Of a DNA stretch of 64,000 bases, positions 43,745 to 51,783 are shown in pieces. The stretch is from Sabulibacter ruber (lineage in GTDB: Bacteria > Bacteroidota > Bacteroidia > Cytophagales > Hymenobacteraceae), in the NCBI RefSeq assembly GCF_017355955.1, contig NZ_JAFFID010000001.1:1984001-2048000 (forward strand), read 5' to 3'. The position numbers were made by a program, and so were the translations under genes. Position 1 is the stretch's first letter. Each line of letters opens with the position of its first letter. The notes below the pieces were generated by a model. It had not been told where the DNA came from and ran no database searches. It saw only the letters and a list, made by a program, of their open reading frames with translations.

Positions 43745-44353
43745 CTACATTTCCAGCAAGCCCAGCAGGATAAATACCAGACCTACAATGGCCGCAATGG
43801 CTCCTACCAAGCCTAAGCCCGGAATCAAGCTCAGCAAGGCACCCACCACCAGCAGAATTAAACCTATTTTGATGTACTGGTTGATGGCATTGGCTTTCTT
43901 CACGGCTTTGGCTTCGCGCATGATTTTCTTGGTCACCGTTTTCACGTCTTTCTTGGTCTTGGCGCCGGCCAGTTCATTCGCCAGGTTTTTCACGTGTGGG
44001 TTTGCCTCCAACGCAGATGCCACCGCCGATGACGTTAAGGGAGCCGTACGGGCTACTTCTCTGGAGGCGGTTGGTTTGGCTGCGTTTGCTTCCAGCACCG
44101 GCGCTTTCTCCGCTTGGTTTTCTGCTACCGGAGCATTTGCTGTTTCAGGGGCAGCCTGGGCAATAACTGCCGTTTCAGCTGTAACAGACTCTGCCGGAGC
44201 TACGGCAGTAGCCTCAGCTGCTTTGGGAGCCGCTTTATGGTAAGTGGTAGCAGGAGTGCTGAAATCAAAGTATTGGTTTGAGGAACTACAGCCAATCATC
44301 AATTGGCTAGCCACACCGCACACGAAGAGAGACAGTAGAGATTTGATTTTCAT
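43745..44353 (-). CDS. Ala-rich lipoprotein with C-terminal membrane helices
   Basis: A 202-aa protein with a lipoprotein signal (MIGCSSS, Cys22), an Ala/Glu/Thr/Val-rich disordered region (about 35-115), a basic helix (TKKIMREAKAVKKANAINQ) and two C-terminal hydrophobic helices (about 160-200, rich in Gly, Leu, Val and Ile, ending LLGLLEM). The C-terminal part recalls small YqaE/DUF-type membrane segments. A lipidated N-terminus with a C-terminal membrane hairpin is unusual. Function is unknown. Confidence 0.75.
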   Translation of the reverse strand: MKIKSLLSLFVCGVASQLMIGCSSSNQYFDFSTPATTYHKAAPKAAEATAVAPAESVTAETAVIAQAAPETANAPVAENQAEKAPVLEANAAKPTASREVARTAPLTSSAVASALEANPHVKNLANELAGAKTKKDVKTVTKKIMREAKAVKKANAINQYIKIGLILLVVGALLSLIPGLGLVGAIAAIVGLVFILLGLLEM

Positions 44354-44609
44354 AGTTTAAGAGAGGTTAAAAATAGATGGTTAAAAGCTTAAATTGAGAG
44401 TACGTACGCGTAACCCTAGCCCAGAATGAATCCATAAGCTAACTTCGCAGTACGTACGGGAAACGTCGCAAGTTCATGAATCATTTTACACGGGTAAACC
44501 CTCAAAAGTTTAACGCTTGTAAATCAATAGAATAAAATTCAATCAAGCTTCTCACGTTCCTAAAACCGGCCTTAGCACGCCACTTCCCCAGAACCTAATT
44601 CCTGCATTT

Positions 44610-45671
44610 GTGCGCAAAATCATCCACATAGACATGGACGCCTTCTTCGCCTCGGTGGAGCAGCGCGACAACCCGGCCCTGCGCGGGAAACCCGTGGCCG
44701 TGGGTGGAACCAAGGCACGCGGAGTGGTGGCGGCAGCCAGTTACGAAGCCCGGCAGTACGGCGTGTTTTCGGCGATGCCCTCGCAGGTGGCCTTGCGCAA
44801 ATGCCCACACCTCATCATGGTGCCCACCCGGTTTGAGGTCTACCAACAGGTGTCGCGGCAGATCCGAGAGATTTTCCATCGCTACACCGATCTGGTGGAA
44901 CCCCTTTCCCTGGACGAAGCCTACCTGGACGTGACCGAGAACAAAATGGGGCTGAAATCGGCGATGTTTATCGCGCAGCGCATCAAGCACGAGATTCTGC
45001 AGGAAACGAACCTCACCGCTACGGCGGGCGTGTCGTTTAACAAGTTCCTGGCGAAGGTAGCCTCGGGCAAAAACAAGCCCAATGGCCTCACTGTGGTGTT
45101 GCCCGACGAGGCCGAGGCTTTTGTGGAGGCTCTGCCTATTGAAAAATTCTACGGCATTGGTGATGTGACCGCAGCCAAAATGAAGCAACTGGGTATCCAT
45201 ACCGGTGCCGATCTGAAAGCCCGCTCCGAGATAGATTTGCGCCGCCATTTTGGAAAATCTGGTTCCTATTTTTACCAGATTGCCCGGGCGCAGGATGAAC
45301 GCCCCGTGGAGCCTAACCGCATCCGGAAAAGCATCGGTTCTGAGCGCACCTTCGGCGAGGACCTGGAAACCGAGGCTGAAATGCTCCCGGAGCTGCAGCG
45401 CCTGGCCGAGGAAGTGGCCTATGACCTGCACCGGCTGGAAGCTTCTGGCAAAACCGTCACGCTCAAACTCAAGTACCACGATTTCACCCTCAATACCCGC
45501 AGCAAAACCTTTTTCTCCAACGTACGCGCCGAGGAAGTTTTGCTGGACATCGCCACTGATTTACTGCGCACGCCCTTCTTCCCCACCAAACCCGTGCGGC
45601 TGCTGGGCATTACCGTTTCCAACCTCAGCTACGGCAAACACCAGGGTGGGCAGCTTTCTATTCCGTTTTAA
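44610..45671 (+). CDS. dinB: DNA polymerase IV (Y family)
   Basis: The 353-aa enzyme performs error-prone translesion synthesis. It starts at a GTG (44610), giving MRKIIHIDMDAFFASVEQ. The catalytic acids are in IDMDAFF and SLDEAYLDVT. The palm, fingers and thumb follow (GVSFNKFLAKVASGKNKPNG and helix-hairpin-helix IGDVTAAKMKQLG), then the little-finger domain up to about 345. No obvious beta-clamp-binding motif ends the protein, which stops at GGQLSIPF. It stands alone; GTACGTAC occurs twice upstream (44402 and 44452) without clear meaning. Confidence 0.95.
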   Translation: MRKIIHIDMDAFFASVEQRDNPALRGKPVAVGGTKARGVVAAASYEARQYGVFSAMPSQVALRKCPHLIMVPTRFEVYQQVSRQIREIFHRYTDLVEPLSLDEAYLDVTENKMGLKSAMFIAQRIKHEILQETNLTATAGVSFNKFLAKVASGKNKPNGLTVVLPDEAEAFVEALPIEKFYGIGDVTAAKMKQLGIHTGADLKARSEIDLRRHFGKSGSYFYQIARAQDERPVEPNRIRKSIGSERTFGEDLETEAEMLPELQRLAEEVAYDLHRLEASGKTVTLKLKYHDFTLNTRSKTFFSNVRAEEVLLDIATDLLRTPFFPTKPVRLLGITVSNLSYGKHQGGQLSIPF

Positions 45672-45674
45672 GTT

Positions 45675-45702
45675 GGATGCTAGACGCTGGATATTAGACG
45701 TT
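45675..45702. repeat. Tandem 14-bp repeat
   Basis: GGATGCTAGACGCT is followed directly by GGATATTAGACGTT, differing at three positions. A related TAGACGCTAG occurs at 50399. These lie just after gene ends. Confidence 0.5.
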
Positions 45703-45838
45703 AGTAGCTAGAAAATAGACTAACTATGAGGCTGTTTAGGAAAGGTCAACGTATAGACCTCCCACGTGTGAAAGACGCTTTTTTTTCACCTTACCTCACT
45801 TACCTGTGGAAGACAGCTCCCTTTTATTCTGCCAGATG

Positions 45839-45902
45839 ACGTCGTTACAGTGTAACGACGCTACATTCGGGTTCTTGTAGCGACGTTACACTGTAACGAC
45901 GT
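45839..45902. repeat. Nested inverted repeat of the GTTACA family
   Basis: Two 27-bp arms (45839-45865 and 45876-45902) are complements with one mismatch around a 10-nt loop. Each arm contains the palindrome CGTTACAGTGTAACG. Two related copies lie at 52.8-53.0 kb. There is no ORF here; the surrounding 45672-46033 holds no gene. Confidence 0.88.
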
Positions 45903-46033
45903 ACGGATTCCAGCAAAATAGCTATTAGAGGAATTCCTGAACGAAACAGGCTCTAATGCAGCAACTAGATGAATCAAAGGGTAAATATATTTTCAACTGT
46001 CTAAAATTTAACATACAACATCTGGTATCTATC

Positions 46034-46840
46034 ATGGAATCACCCGTTGACTATTTTGAACTGAACCGCCAGGCCTGGAACCTGCGCACCGGTGTGCACA
46101 AAGACTCGGCCTTTTATGACGTAGATTCTTTCAAACAGGGCAAAAACAGCCTGAACCCGCTGGAACTGGAAGCGCTGGGCGATGTAAAAGGCAAAAAACT
46201 GCTGCATTTGCAGTGTCATTTCGGGCAGGATACGCTTTCCTGGGCGCGGCTGGGCGCCAAAGCTACCGGCGTTGATTTGTCAGACGAGGCCATTATGCTG
46301 GCCCGGCAACTGAACGAAGAACTGAAGCTGGATGCGGAGTTTGTGTGCTGCAATGTGTATGATCTGCCTCAGCACTTGGAGGGCCAATTTGATCTTGTGT
46401 TCACCTCTTACGGTGTCATCGGGTGGCTGCCGGATCTGGACAAGTGGGCCCAGGTCATCGCGCATTTCCTGAAGCCCGGCGGCACGTTCTTCCTGGCCGA
46501 GTTCCACCCCGCCATCTGGATGTTTGACAACAGCTTCACCCGGGTGGAGTATCCTTACTTCAACACCGGCGGCCCCATTGTGGAGGAATCTACCGGCACC
46601 TACGCAGACACGGAGGCCCCCATTTCCTACACCGAGGTTTCCTGGAACCATTCCCTGAGCGAAGTCATAGGAGCGCTTCTGCGGCAAAAGCTTCAACTGG
46701 TAGATTTTCAGGAACTGCCCTACTCCTACTACAACTGCTTTGCCAACACCGTACAGGGCCCAGACGGCTACTGGCGCATCAAAGGCTTTGAAGACAAACT
46801 GCCCATGATGTACAGCATGAAAATGGTAAAACCATTATAA
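46034..46840 (+). CDS. Class I SAM-dependent methyltransferase
   Basis: The start was placed at MESPVDYFEL (46034); an upstream in-frame ATG at 45956 is preceded by repeat DNA and adds no conserved sequence. The 268-aa protein has the Rossmann methyltransferase motif LLHLQCHFGQDTLSWARLGA, with VDLSDEAI as motif II and QFDLVFTSYGVIGWL as motif IV. The substrate is unknown; similar small methyltransferases act on small molecules. A hairpin follows. Confidence 0.88.
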   Translation: MESPVDYFELNRQAWNLRTGVHKDSAFYDVDSFKQGKNSLNPLELEALGDVKGKKLLHLQCHFGQDTLSWARLGAKATGVDLSDEAIMLARQLNEELKLDAEFVCCNVYDLPQHLEGQFDLVFTSYGVIGWLPDLDKWAQVIAHFLKPGGTFFLAEFHPAIWMFDNSFTRVEYPYFNTGGPIVEESTGTYADTEAPISYTEVSWNHSLSEVIGALLRQKLQLVDFQELPYSYYNCFANTVQGPDGYWRIKGFEDKLPMMYSMKMVKPL

Positions 46841-46844
46841 AAGA

Positions 46845-46890
46845 AAATCACCTGAAAGGAGGACTGGATTGTCTTCCTTTCGGGTGAAAT
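46845..46890. terminator. Intrinsic terminator
   Basis: TCACCTGAAAGGAGGAC pairs with GTCTTCCTTTCGGGTGA with a few mismatches around TGGATT. It separates the convergent methyltransferase and the gene ending at 46904. Confidence 0.75.
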
Positions 46891-46903
46891 CAGATGAGAT
46901 GCT

Positions 46904-47458
46904 TCAATTTACCTGTACAGAATTCAGGATTTGGTGAGAGATAGACTGCCATTGCTGGCGCTCCTTCTCCAGACAATTGAAGGTTCCAAGAAGCAGTTTT
47001 CCATCCACATCGGTAAAGAAAATAAGGTTGTACACCTTTTGATCCGCGGCTGGGGTAACTACCTCCAGATATCCTATTTTTCGCCCATTTATGGTTTTCA
47101 CGCCCTTGTCAATCCATTCTGCCGTAGGAAAGCTATTTCTGAAACTGGTTTCCATAGATTGCTTATAAGCTTCCAGTACCGCCTGGGAAGCATTGCTGGA
47201 TATATAGTTGAAAGCTAGGTTTGTTTTCGCATCTTCATCGGTGTACACCAAGGTAGGTCTGCGTTCTGAGGGATATTTAAACTTTAGCATCTCTTCCTCC
47301 ATTACCCCAAACGTGGCCGGGATCAGCACCGAAACTTTGTTATTCAGGATGCTTTTCTTCTCCAGTGAAATCTCCTGCGCTCTGGCAGAGACCAGACTCA
47401 TAACGTTGAATACTACAAACAACAGCCAACGCAGCCTCAATCTTTTTAGCTCTTTCAT
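46904..47458 (-). CDS. Exported hypothetical protein
   Basis: The 184-aa product has a basic N-terminus and signal peptide (cleaved after SARA). The mature domain (about 30-184) alternates strands and helices (SVLIPATFGVMEEEMLKFKY, PTLVYTDEDAKTNLAFNY, NGRKIGYLEVVTPA, KVYNLIFFTDVDGKLLLGTF), similar in layout to DcrB/PsbP-like exported proteins. I do not assign a function. It starts 9 bp after the DUF7935-type gene stop, so both may be co-transcribed. Confidence 0.75.
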   Translation of the reverse strand: MKELKRLRLRWLLFVVFNVMSLVSARAQEISLEKKSILNNKVSVLIPATFGVMEEEMLKFKYPSERRPTLVYTDEDAKTNLAFNYISSNASQAVLEAYKQSMETSFRNSFPTAEWIDKGVKTINGRKIGYLEVVTPAADQKVYNLIFFTDVDGKLLLGTFNCLEKERQQWQSISHQILNSVQVN

Positions 47459-47467
47459 TTCAATAGA

Positions 47468-48004
47468 CTAGAAAACTTCGTGCAATTCCCGCTTCAGCGC
47501 CTGAATGGCTTGGGCGGTGGGGTCTACCTCGTTATGCAGCACGGTTTCCAGTACCCTTTTAGCCAGTTCGGTGCCTCGGGTTTTGTCCTGCAGGTTTTGG
47601 TAGTTTTGGTTGATCATGGACACCACGTCTTCCTTGGCTCTTTTCACCTGCTGCCACGCCACCTCACTCATGTACAGCTGCTGCGAGAGATTGTGCGTGT
47701 ACTCGGCACGAATTTCTTGCAGTAACTGCGCCTGGTAATCGGCTGCCGTTAATCCCGCCGGACTCACCCGTATGAGCAGGTTACTAGGCGTGATACGCTC
47801 CAGAAACAGAATGATGCGCTCGTAGGCCTGCAACCGGATGGGCAGAATGGTCTCGGTGTTTTTCAGCCGCACGTCCAACAGCTTTCTCCGGTAATCACGT
47901 TCCAGGTAGCGTTGGGTGAGCAGGTACAAGGCTCCACCCACCACCAGAGCCGGAATAGAACTCAGTAAAACTAAAAGTACAATAGAAGAAGTGTCTGTTG
48001 TCAT
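47468..48004 (-). CDS. Membrane-anchored hypothetical protein (DUF7935-like)
   Basis: The start was placed at MTTDTSSIV (48004) instead of the ATG at 48043, because the N-terminal membrane helix then begins at about residue 7 (VLLVLLSSIPALVVGGALYLL). The remaining 145 residues are helical: RYLERDYRRKLLDVRLKN, then LQAYERIILFLERITPSNLL and a long C-terminal helical region. This N-in single-helix layout is common in Bacteroidota proteins without known function. It lies upstream of an exported-protein gene. Confidence 0.75.
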   Translation of the reverse strand: MTTDTSSIVLLVLLSSIPALVVGGALYLLTQRYLERDYRRKLLDVRLKNTETILPIRLQAYERIILFLERITPSNLLIRVSPAGLTAADYQAQLLQEIRAEYTHNLSQQLYMSEVAWQQVKRAKEDVVSMINQNYQNLQDKTRGTELAKRVLETVLHNEVDPTAQAIQALKRELHEVF

Positions 48005-48212
48005 AGGTAAAACGTATATAACCCTTGTACGGAGCTTGCCCACCAGCCGCCGCGCAGGTTGGTGCAGGGTAGATGAACAGGTAAATATCGGTAAAAAATT
48101 GATGCTGGTCAGGCTGAATCATTTTTCCCGTTCCTTGGTTACTCTTAGTATAGCGCCGTAGTTTAGAAACAGTCTAGTTTTTAGTACCTTTACAGCGCAA
48201 AAGCCACTATCT

Positions 48213-48563
48213 ATGGAAAGCACAACTGTAAAAAAAGCTCCTATTTCACTAACCGAGCGTGCTCTGCACGAGGTAAAAGTGATCATGAAAGATAAAAACG
48301 TACCGGAAGAGTACGGTTTACGCATTGGTGTACAAGGCGGCGGCTGCTCGGGCATGTCTTACCTGCTGGGTTTTGACAAAGCCAAAGACGGCGATGAGAT
48401 CTACGATGTAGAAGGTGTTCAACTCATCATGGACAAGAAGCATGGCATGTATGTGATGGGCATGGAAGTAGATTTCCAGGATGGCCTGAACGCCCGCGGA
48501 TTCACGTTCAACAACCCACAAGCCAAAAGCACCTGCGGTTGCGGAAGCTCTTTCTCAGCGTAA
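48213..48563 (+). CDS. HesB/IscA-type iron-sulfur cluster assembly protein
   Basis: A 116-aa A-type carrier that holds and delivers Fe-S clusters in the cytoplasm. The three conserved cysteines are present: Cys45 in GGGCSGMSY, and Cys108 and Cys110 in STCGCGSS. A TACCTTTA box at 48185 may be its promoter. No other suf or isc gene is adjacent. It is monocistronic with a strong terminator. Confidence 0.93.
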   Translation: MESTTVKKAPISLTERALHEVKVIMKDKNVPEEYGLRIGVQGGGCSGMSYLLGFDKAKDGDEIYDVEGVQLIMDKKHGMYVMGMEVDFQDGLNARGFTFNNPQAKSTCGCGSSFSA

Positions 48564-48587
48564 CACTTCCTTTCTTTTAGTTTTTTT

Positions 48588-48619
48588 AAAGCCTGCTCAT
48601 GTGTTCATGAGCAGGCTTT
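48588..48619 (+). terminator. Intrinsic terminator
   Basis: AAAGCCTGCTCATG and CATGAGCAGGCTTT form a perfect 14-bp stem with loop TGTT, followed by TTTG. It lies 25 bp past the iron-sulfur gene. Confidence 0.92.
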
Positions 48620-48621
48620 TT

Positions 48622-48656
48622 GTTTTAAGTCTGTTTTTCAGGTTTTAGCTTAAAAC
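48622..48656. repeat. 3EP palindromic element, copy 17
   Basis: GTTTTAAGTCTGTTTTTC faces AGGTTTTAGCTTAAAAC. It directly follows the terminator. Confidence 0.6.
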
Positions 48657-48659
48657 CAA

Positions 48660-49375
48660 GTGTTCTTGTTGCTGGCGCGGATAGCATTGATGGTGTGATG
48701 CCGGTTGTATATGGGTTTGCTGTTGCTAGCGAGTATTTGCTTTTCTATGATTTCATGGGCTGTGTTGTTGCATAGGGAGCTGGGTGCGCTCACGGCCGCG
48801 GGGCCTCGTCTTTGCCCCTCGCACTGCCCTTGCGGCCCAATTCTGTAGTCTGCGCTTAGTAGTAGCTATTCAAGGGCCACAAGCGAGGCGCTCGAGCCAA
48901 AGACTGGAATCGGGATCTCCAACCAGTTGCGTTGCATAGCAGCGATACTGCTTCAGAACGCAAGACCTCGCAGCGTCTTCCAGACCTGCGAGTGTCTATG
49001 TACATCTACACCTTTGCTTACTCCAAAAACTTCGGCTTCTTTGGCTCTCTATGGCGCGGGTTTACTTCCGTGCATTTCTTTTCTTTCCATGGTTCAAGTC
49101 TGTGACTTGGACCTACCATGCGGGCAGTTTGTAAAGCCGTTAGGAATCCAGTATGGCGCGAAAGTAATTGTTAGGATTGGTAAGTGACGGAATAGTAAGG
49201 CCCGGAAGCAACTTATGCGCCATAGGGGTTCTTTCGTGATCTATCAGAAAGAATACTGATGTAGTGCTCTACCGTACCAGGAATTAAAATTGCTTCAACA
49301 GGGATTTCCTCCAGCAAAGAAAAGGCTTTCCTCACCAAGGCTGCTTAAGGCAAATGCTGAACCCAATCCCAAGCT
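48660..49375. other. Gene-free mosaic of repeats
   Basis: Over 700 bp without a credible gene. It holds the palindrome GGTTCAAGTC/GACTTGGACC (49091-49113), three partial copies of the TATGGCGCG family (49046-49072, 49151-49170, and inverted 49203-49228) and a GC-rich stretch around 48790-48900. An 86-aa ORF at 48927-49187 crosses these repeats and has an odd Cys/Ser/Leu composition, so I do not call it. Confidence 0.6.
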
Positions 49376-49411
49376 ATTTCAGGTGTGTTTCCCAGAAAAT
49401 GGGCCCAAAAC
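49376..49411. repeat. 3EP palindromic element, copy 18
   Basis: ATTTCAGGTGTGTTTCCC faces AGAAAATGGGCCCAAAAC. It lies 65 bp beyond the ChaN gene stop. Confidence 0.5.
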
Positions 49412-49426
49412 GTCTTAGCTAAATTC

Positions 49427-49475
49427 TTCAAATTTTCAAATTAGCACATCAGCACATGAAACCATTAGCACATTA
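49427..49475. repeat. Short tandem repeats beside the ChaN gene
   Basis: TTCAAATTTTCAAA is followed by TTAGCACATC, AGCACATGAA and TTAGCACATT, forming degenerate copies of TTAGCACAT up to the stop codon of the ChaN gene. Confidence 0.55.
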
Positions 49476-50348
49476 TTAGTACGTTCTGGTCATTCCCTCC
49501 GGTACCACCAGTACCACATCAGCGCGTTTCTCGTGTTCTTTGTCCAGTTTTTCCAGTTGCGGCTGCAGTACCGTGGAGATGGTTTTGATCTTCAGTTCGG
49601 GCCGAAGGCGGCGCAGGTACCAGACTATTCCTTCGTGGTGGTCTGAGTGGTAGGAACCGTTGAGGTGGAGCAAATGCTGGCCTTTCTGCAGGTTCTTACT
49701 GATGAACTGGGCCATGGTGGCGTCTTTCAGGGCCTGGGCTTCCACAATCTGCGCCGAAGCCGCCGAGTTTCCGTGCGAGTTCCCGAACATGCTGAGCATG
49801 CGTTTGTAGGCAGGTAGCTCCAGGTCTACCGTAATTGGCAATATTGCCAGCCATTGCTTTTCCTCGGCGGGAAGTGCCTCCAACCCTTTCAGGCTTTCGC
49901 GGGCCACCATTCTTGCTGATCTTCTGGGTGCATTGGTGGCAATGAATTTCAGCCCATTGGTTTTGGCGAACAGCAAGGTAGGTTTGTAATCGGTGGTGTA
50001 GTTAGGCCAGGCGCGGCTTACCTCCGTGAACTTCGGTTCTTCCAGTTGGCCCAGCAGAAAAGAATCCACCGCGGCTTGGGTATCGGTTTCCCACATCTCG
50101 GCTCCCAGCACCAGTTGCCTGCCGTGTTTCTGATACAGGTCCTTCGCCAGTTCCAGTTGCAGCCAATGCGCGATGGGATCATTGTGCTGCTCCCCGAAGA
50201 ACACTACATCGGCCTCGGTCAGCTCCTTCAGCATTTTCTCATATGACAGAGCTTTGCCGCTGCCCTGGAACAAGCGATAGGCGGGTTTATCCATGGTGAA
50301 AGAACTAAAAATCAGCATAGCCAATAAGAGCGGCAGTAATTTCTTCAT
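49476..50348 (-). CDS. ChaN family haem-binding/iron-regulated protein
   Basis: The start was placed at MKKLLPLLLAM (50348), which gives a signal peptide; the ORF could open at 50381. The 290-aa product has the ChaN (DUF399) fold with DVVFFGEQHNDPIAHWLQ, VLGAEMWETD, FIATNAPRRSARMVA and LHLNGSYHSDHHEGIVWYL. ChaN proteins are envelope proteins that bind haem as dimers in some species. No lipobox cysteine is obvious. It lies downstream of the ABC exporter genes. Confidence 0.88.
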   Translation of the reverse strand: MKKLLPLLLAMLIFSSFTMDKPAYRLFQGSGKALSYEKMLKELTEADVVFFGEQHNDPIAHWLQLELAKDLYQKHGRQLVLGAEMWETDTQAAVDSFLLGQLEEPKFTEVSRAWPNYTTDYKPTLLFAKTNGLKFIATNAPRRSARMVARESLKGLEALPAEEKQWLAILPITVDLELPAYKRMLSMFGNSHGNSAASAQIVEAQALKDATMAQFISKNLQKGQHLLHLNGSYHSDHHEGIVWYLRRLRPELKIKTISTVLQPQLEKLDKEHEKRADVVLVVPEGMTRTY

Positions 50349-50349
50349 G

Positions 50350-50386
50350 ATTTTGAGCTGTTTTGCGAAAAATGGCCTCAAAAGGA
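50350..50386. repeat. 3EP palindromic element, copy 19
   Basis: TTTTGAGCTGTTTTGCG faces AAAAATGGCCTCAAAA. It lies right upstream of the ChaN start codon and after the permease gene. Confidence 0.45.
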
Positions 50387-50468
50387 CATTTAGTTAATAG
50401 ACGCTAGATTTCAGAACAGAATAATCAGAAAGTCTTAGGTCCAACCTCTAGCTTCTAACATCCATTCC

Positions 50469-51779
50469 TCAGCCTTTATAGAAAAGCCATTTAGACAACT
50501 CGCGGTAATTCACTTTCTTTCCGTACATCAGGATTCCTACCCGATAGATACGGGCAGCCACCCAAATGGTCCCGATGAACCCGAGCACCAAGAGCAGCAT
50601 TGACAAGGCCATTTCCCAACCCGGCACGCCAAACGGCAATCGTAGCATCATAACCACCGGCGAGGTGAACGGAATCATGGACATCCAGAAGGCTACCGGT
50701 CCATTCGGGTTCTTCACAATGATAGTTTGCGCCACGATGAACGACAAAATGAGTGGTACCGTGATGGGTAGCATGAACTGCTGGCTGTCGGTCTCGGAAT
50801 CTACGGCGGCACCTACGGCCCCAAACAGCGCTCCGTAGAGCAAGTACCCGCCCAGGAAGTAGAACAGGAAACTTCCTACCAGCAGGGGCACATTGAGGTT
50901 CTGGGCGGCACTTACCACCTCATGTATTTCCTGCGCCTGCAGGGCATCGCGGTCATTCTCCATGCCTTGCATGGTCTGGTTTATCTGAGCATCTGAGAAC
51001 CGCTTCAGATCGAACCGGGCGGCTACTACCCCGCTGATGGCTGAGGTCAGGATTATCCAGAGCAGAAACTGGGTGAGCCCCACGGCGGCAATGCCCATGA
51101 TTTTACCCGCCATCAGTTGGAATGGCTTTACCGAAGACACCATCACCTCCAGAATCCGGCTGGTCTTCTCTTCAATCACGCCGCGCATGATCTGGGCGCC
51201 GTAAATGAAGATGAACAAATAAATAAGGAACGCCCCGATAAAGCCTACGCCCGTGGTTACGGCTACATCGCTGCTTTTCTCGCCTTCGACACTCAAATTC
51301 ACGGTTCTGATGCTGATAGGCGTTTTGATCTTATCCAGCACCTGCTGGTCAATGCCCGAGTTGGCGAATTTCACCTCTTCCAGTTCCTGCCGCACTTGTT
51401 TCTCCAGCGACCCTTTCATGGCCAGACTGGTGCTCTTTTGCGAAAACAGCTGAATGCCCTGCGGTTTTTCCAGGTCAATTTTCGGGATATACAGCAGGGC
51501 CGCGTCTTCAGATTTCAGGTAACTGGCTTTTGCTTCCTCCAGGGTACCCGCCACGTTCACAAACTTAAGTTCCTCCGTAGACGTGAGTTTACCTTTGAGG
51601 TAGCCGCTCTCATCCAGCACCTGCACAATCTTGGTATCATCTGACATGGTGGCGAGCCAGATGGGTACAATCATGACCAAGGCCATCAATAGCGGCCCCA
51701 GAATGGTCATCACAATGAAGCTTTTCTTGCGCACCCGCACCAGGTACTCGCGCTGAAACACTAACCAAATCTTATCCAT
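50469..51779 (-). CDS. ABC-2 type transporter permease (NatB-like)
   Basis: A 436-aa permease with one N-terminal helix (about 22-44), a large extracytoplasmic domain (about 45-180) and six C-terminal helices, the layout of NatB/YhaP exporters. Family segments include QREYLVRVRKKSF, GVIEEKTSRILEVMVSSVKPFQLM and LPITVPLILSFIVAQ. It follows the ATPase gene by 4 bp; together they should form an export pump for sodium, peptides or an unknown substrate. Confidence 0.9.
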   Translation of the reverse strand: MDKIWLVFQREYLVRVRKKSFIVMTILGPLLMALVMIVPIWLATMSDDTKIVQVLDESGYLKGKLTSTEELKFVNVAGTLEEAKASYLKSEDAALLYIPKIDLEKPQGIQLFSQKSTSLAMKGSLEKQVRQELEEVKFANSGIDQQVLDKIKTPISIRTVNLSVEGEKSSDVAVTTGVGFIGAFLIYLFIFIYGAQIMRGVIEEKTSRILEVMVSSVKPFQLMAGKIMGIAAVGLTQFLLWIILTSAISGVVAARFDLKRFSDAQINQTMQGMENDRDALQAQEIHEVVSAAQNLNVPLLVGSFLFYFLGGYLLYGALFGAVGAAVDSETDSQQFMLPITVPLILSFIVAQTIIVKNPNGPVAFWMSMIPFTSPVVMMLRLPFGVPGWEMALSMLLLVLGFIGTIWVAARIYRVGILMYGKKVNYRELSKWLFYKG

Positions 51780-51783
51780 GCGC

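Noticed and set aside
44402..44460. Two GTACGTAC motifs upstream of dinB as a LexA or SOS operator
   Set aside because: They do not match a known SOS box, and 8-bp self-complementary sites of this kind arise easily by chance.
44595..45479. 294-aa minus-strand ORF
   Set aside because: It lies wholly opposite dinB, whose catalytic motifs are intact. Long antisense ORFs are expected at this GC content.
48927..49187. 86-aa ORF in the gene-free island
   Set aside because: It is built from palindromic repeat pieces and has no recognisable start signal or domain.
48660..49375. tRNA or other structured RNA gene
   Set aside because: No cloverleaf with a GGTTCRA T-loop and matching acceptor could be built; the hairpins belong to repeat families.
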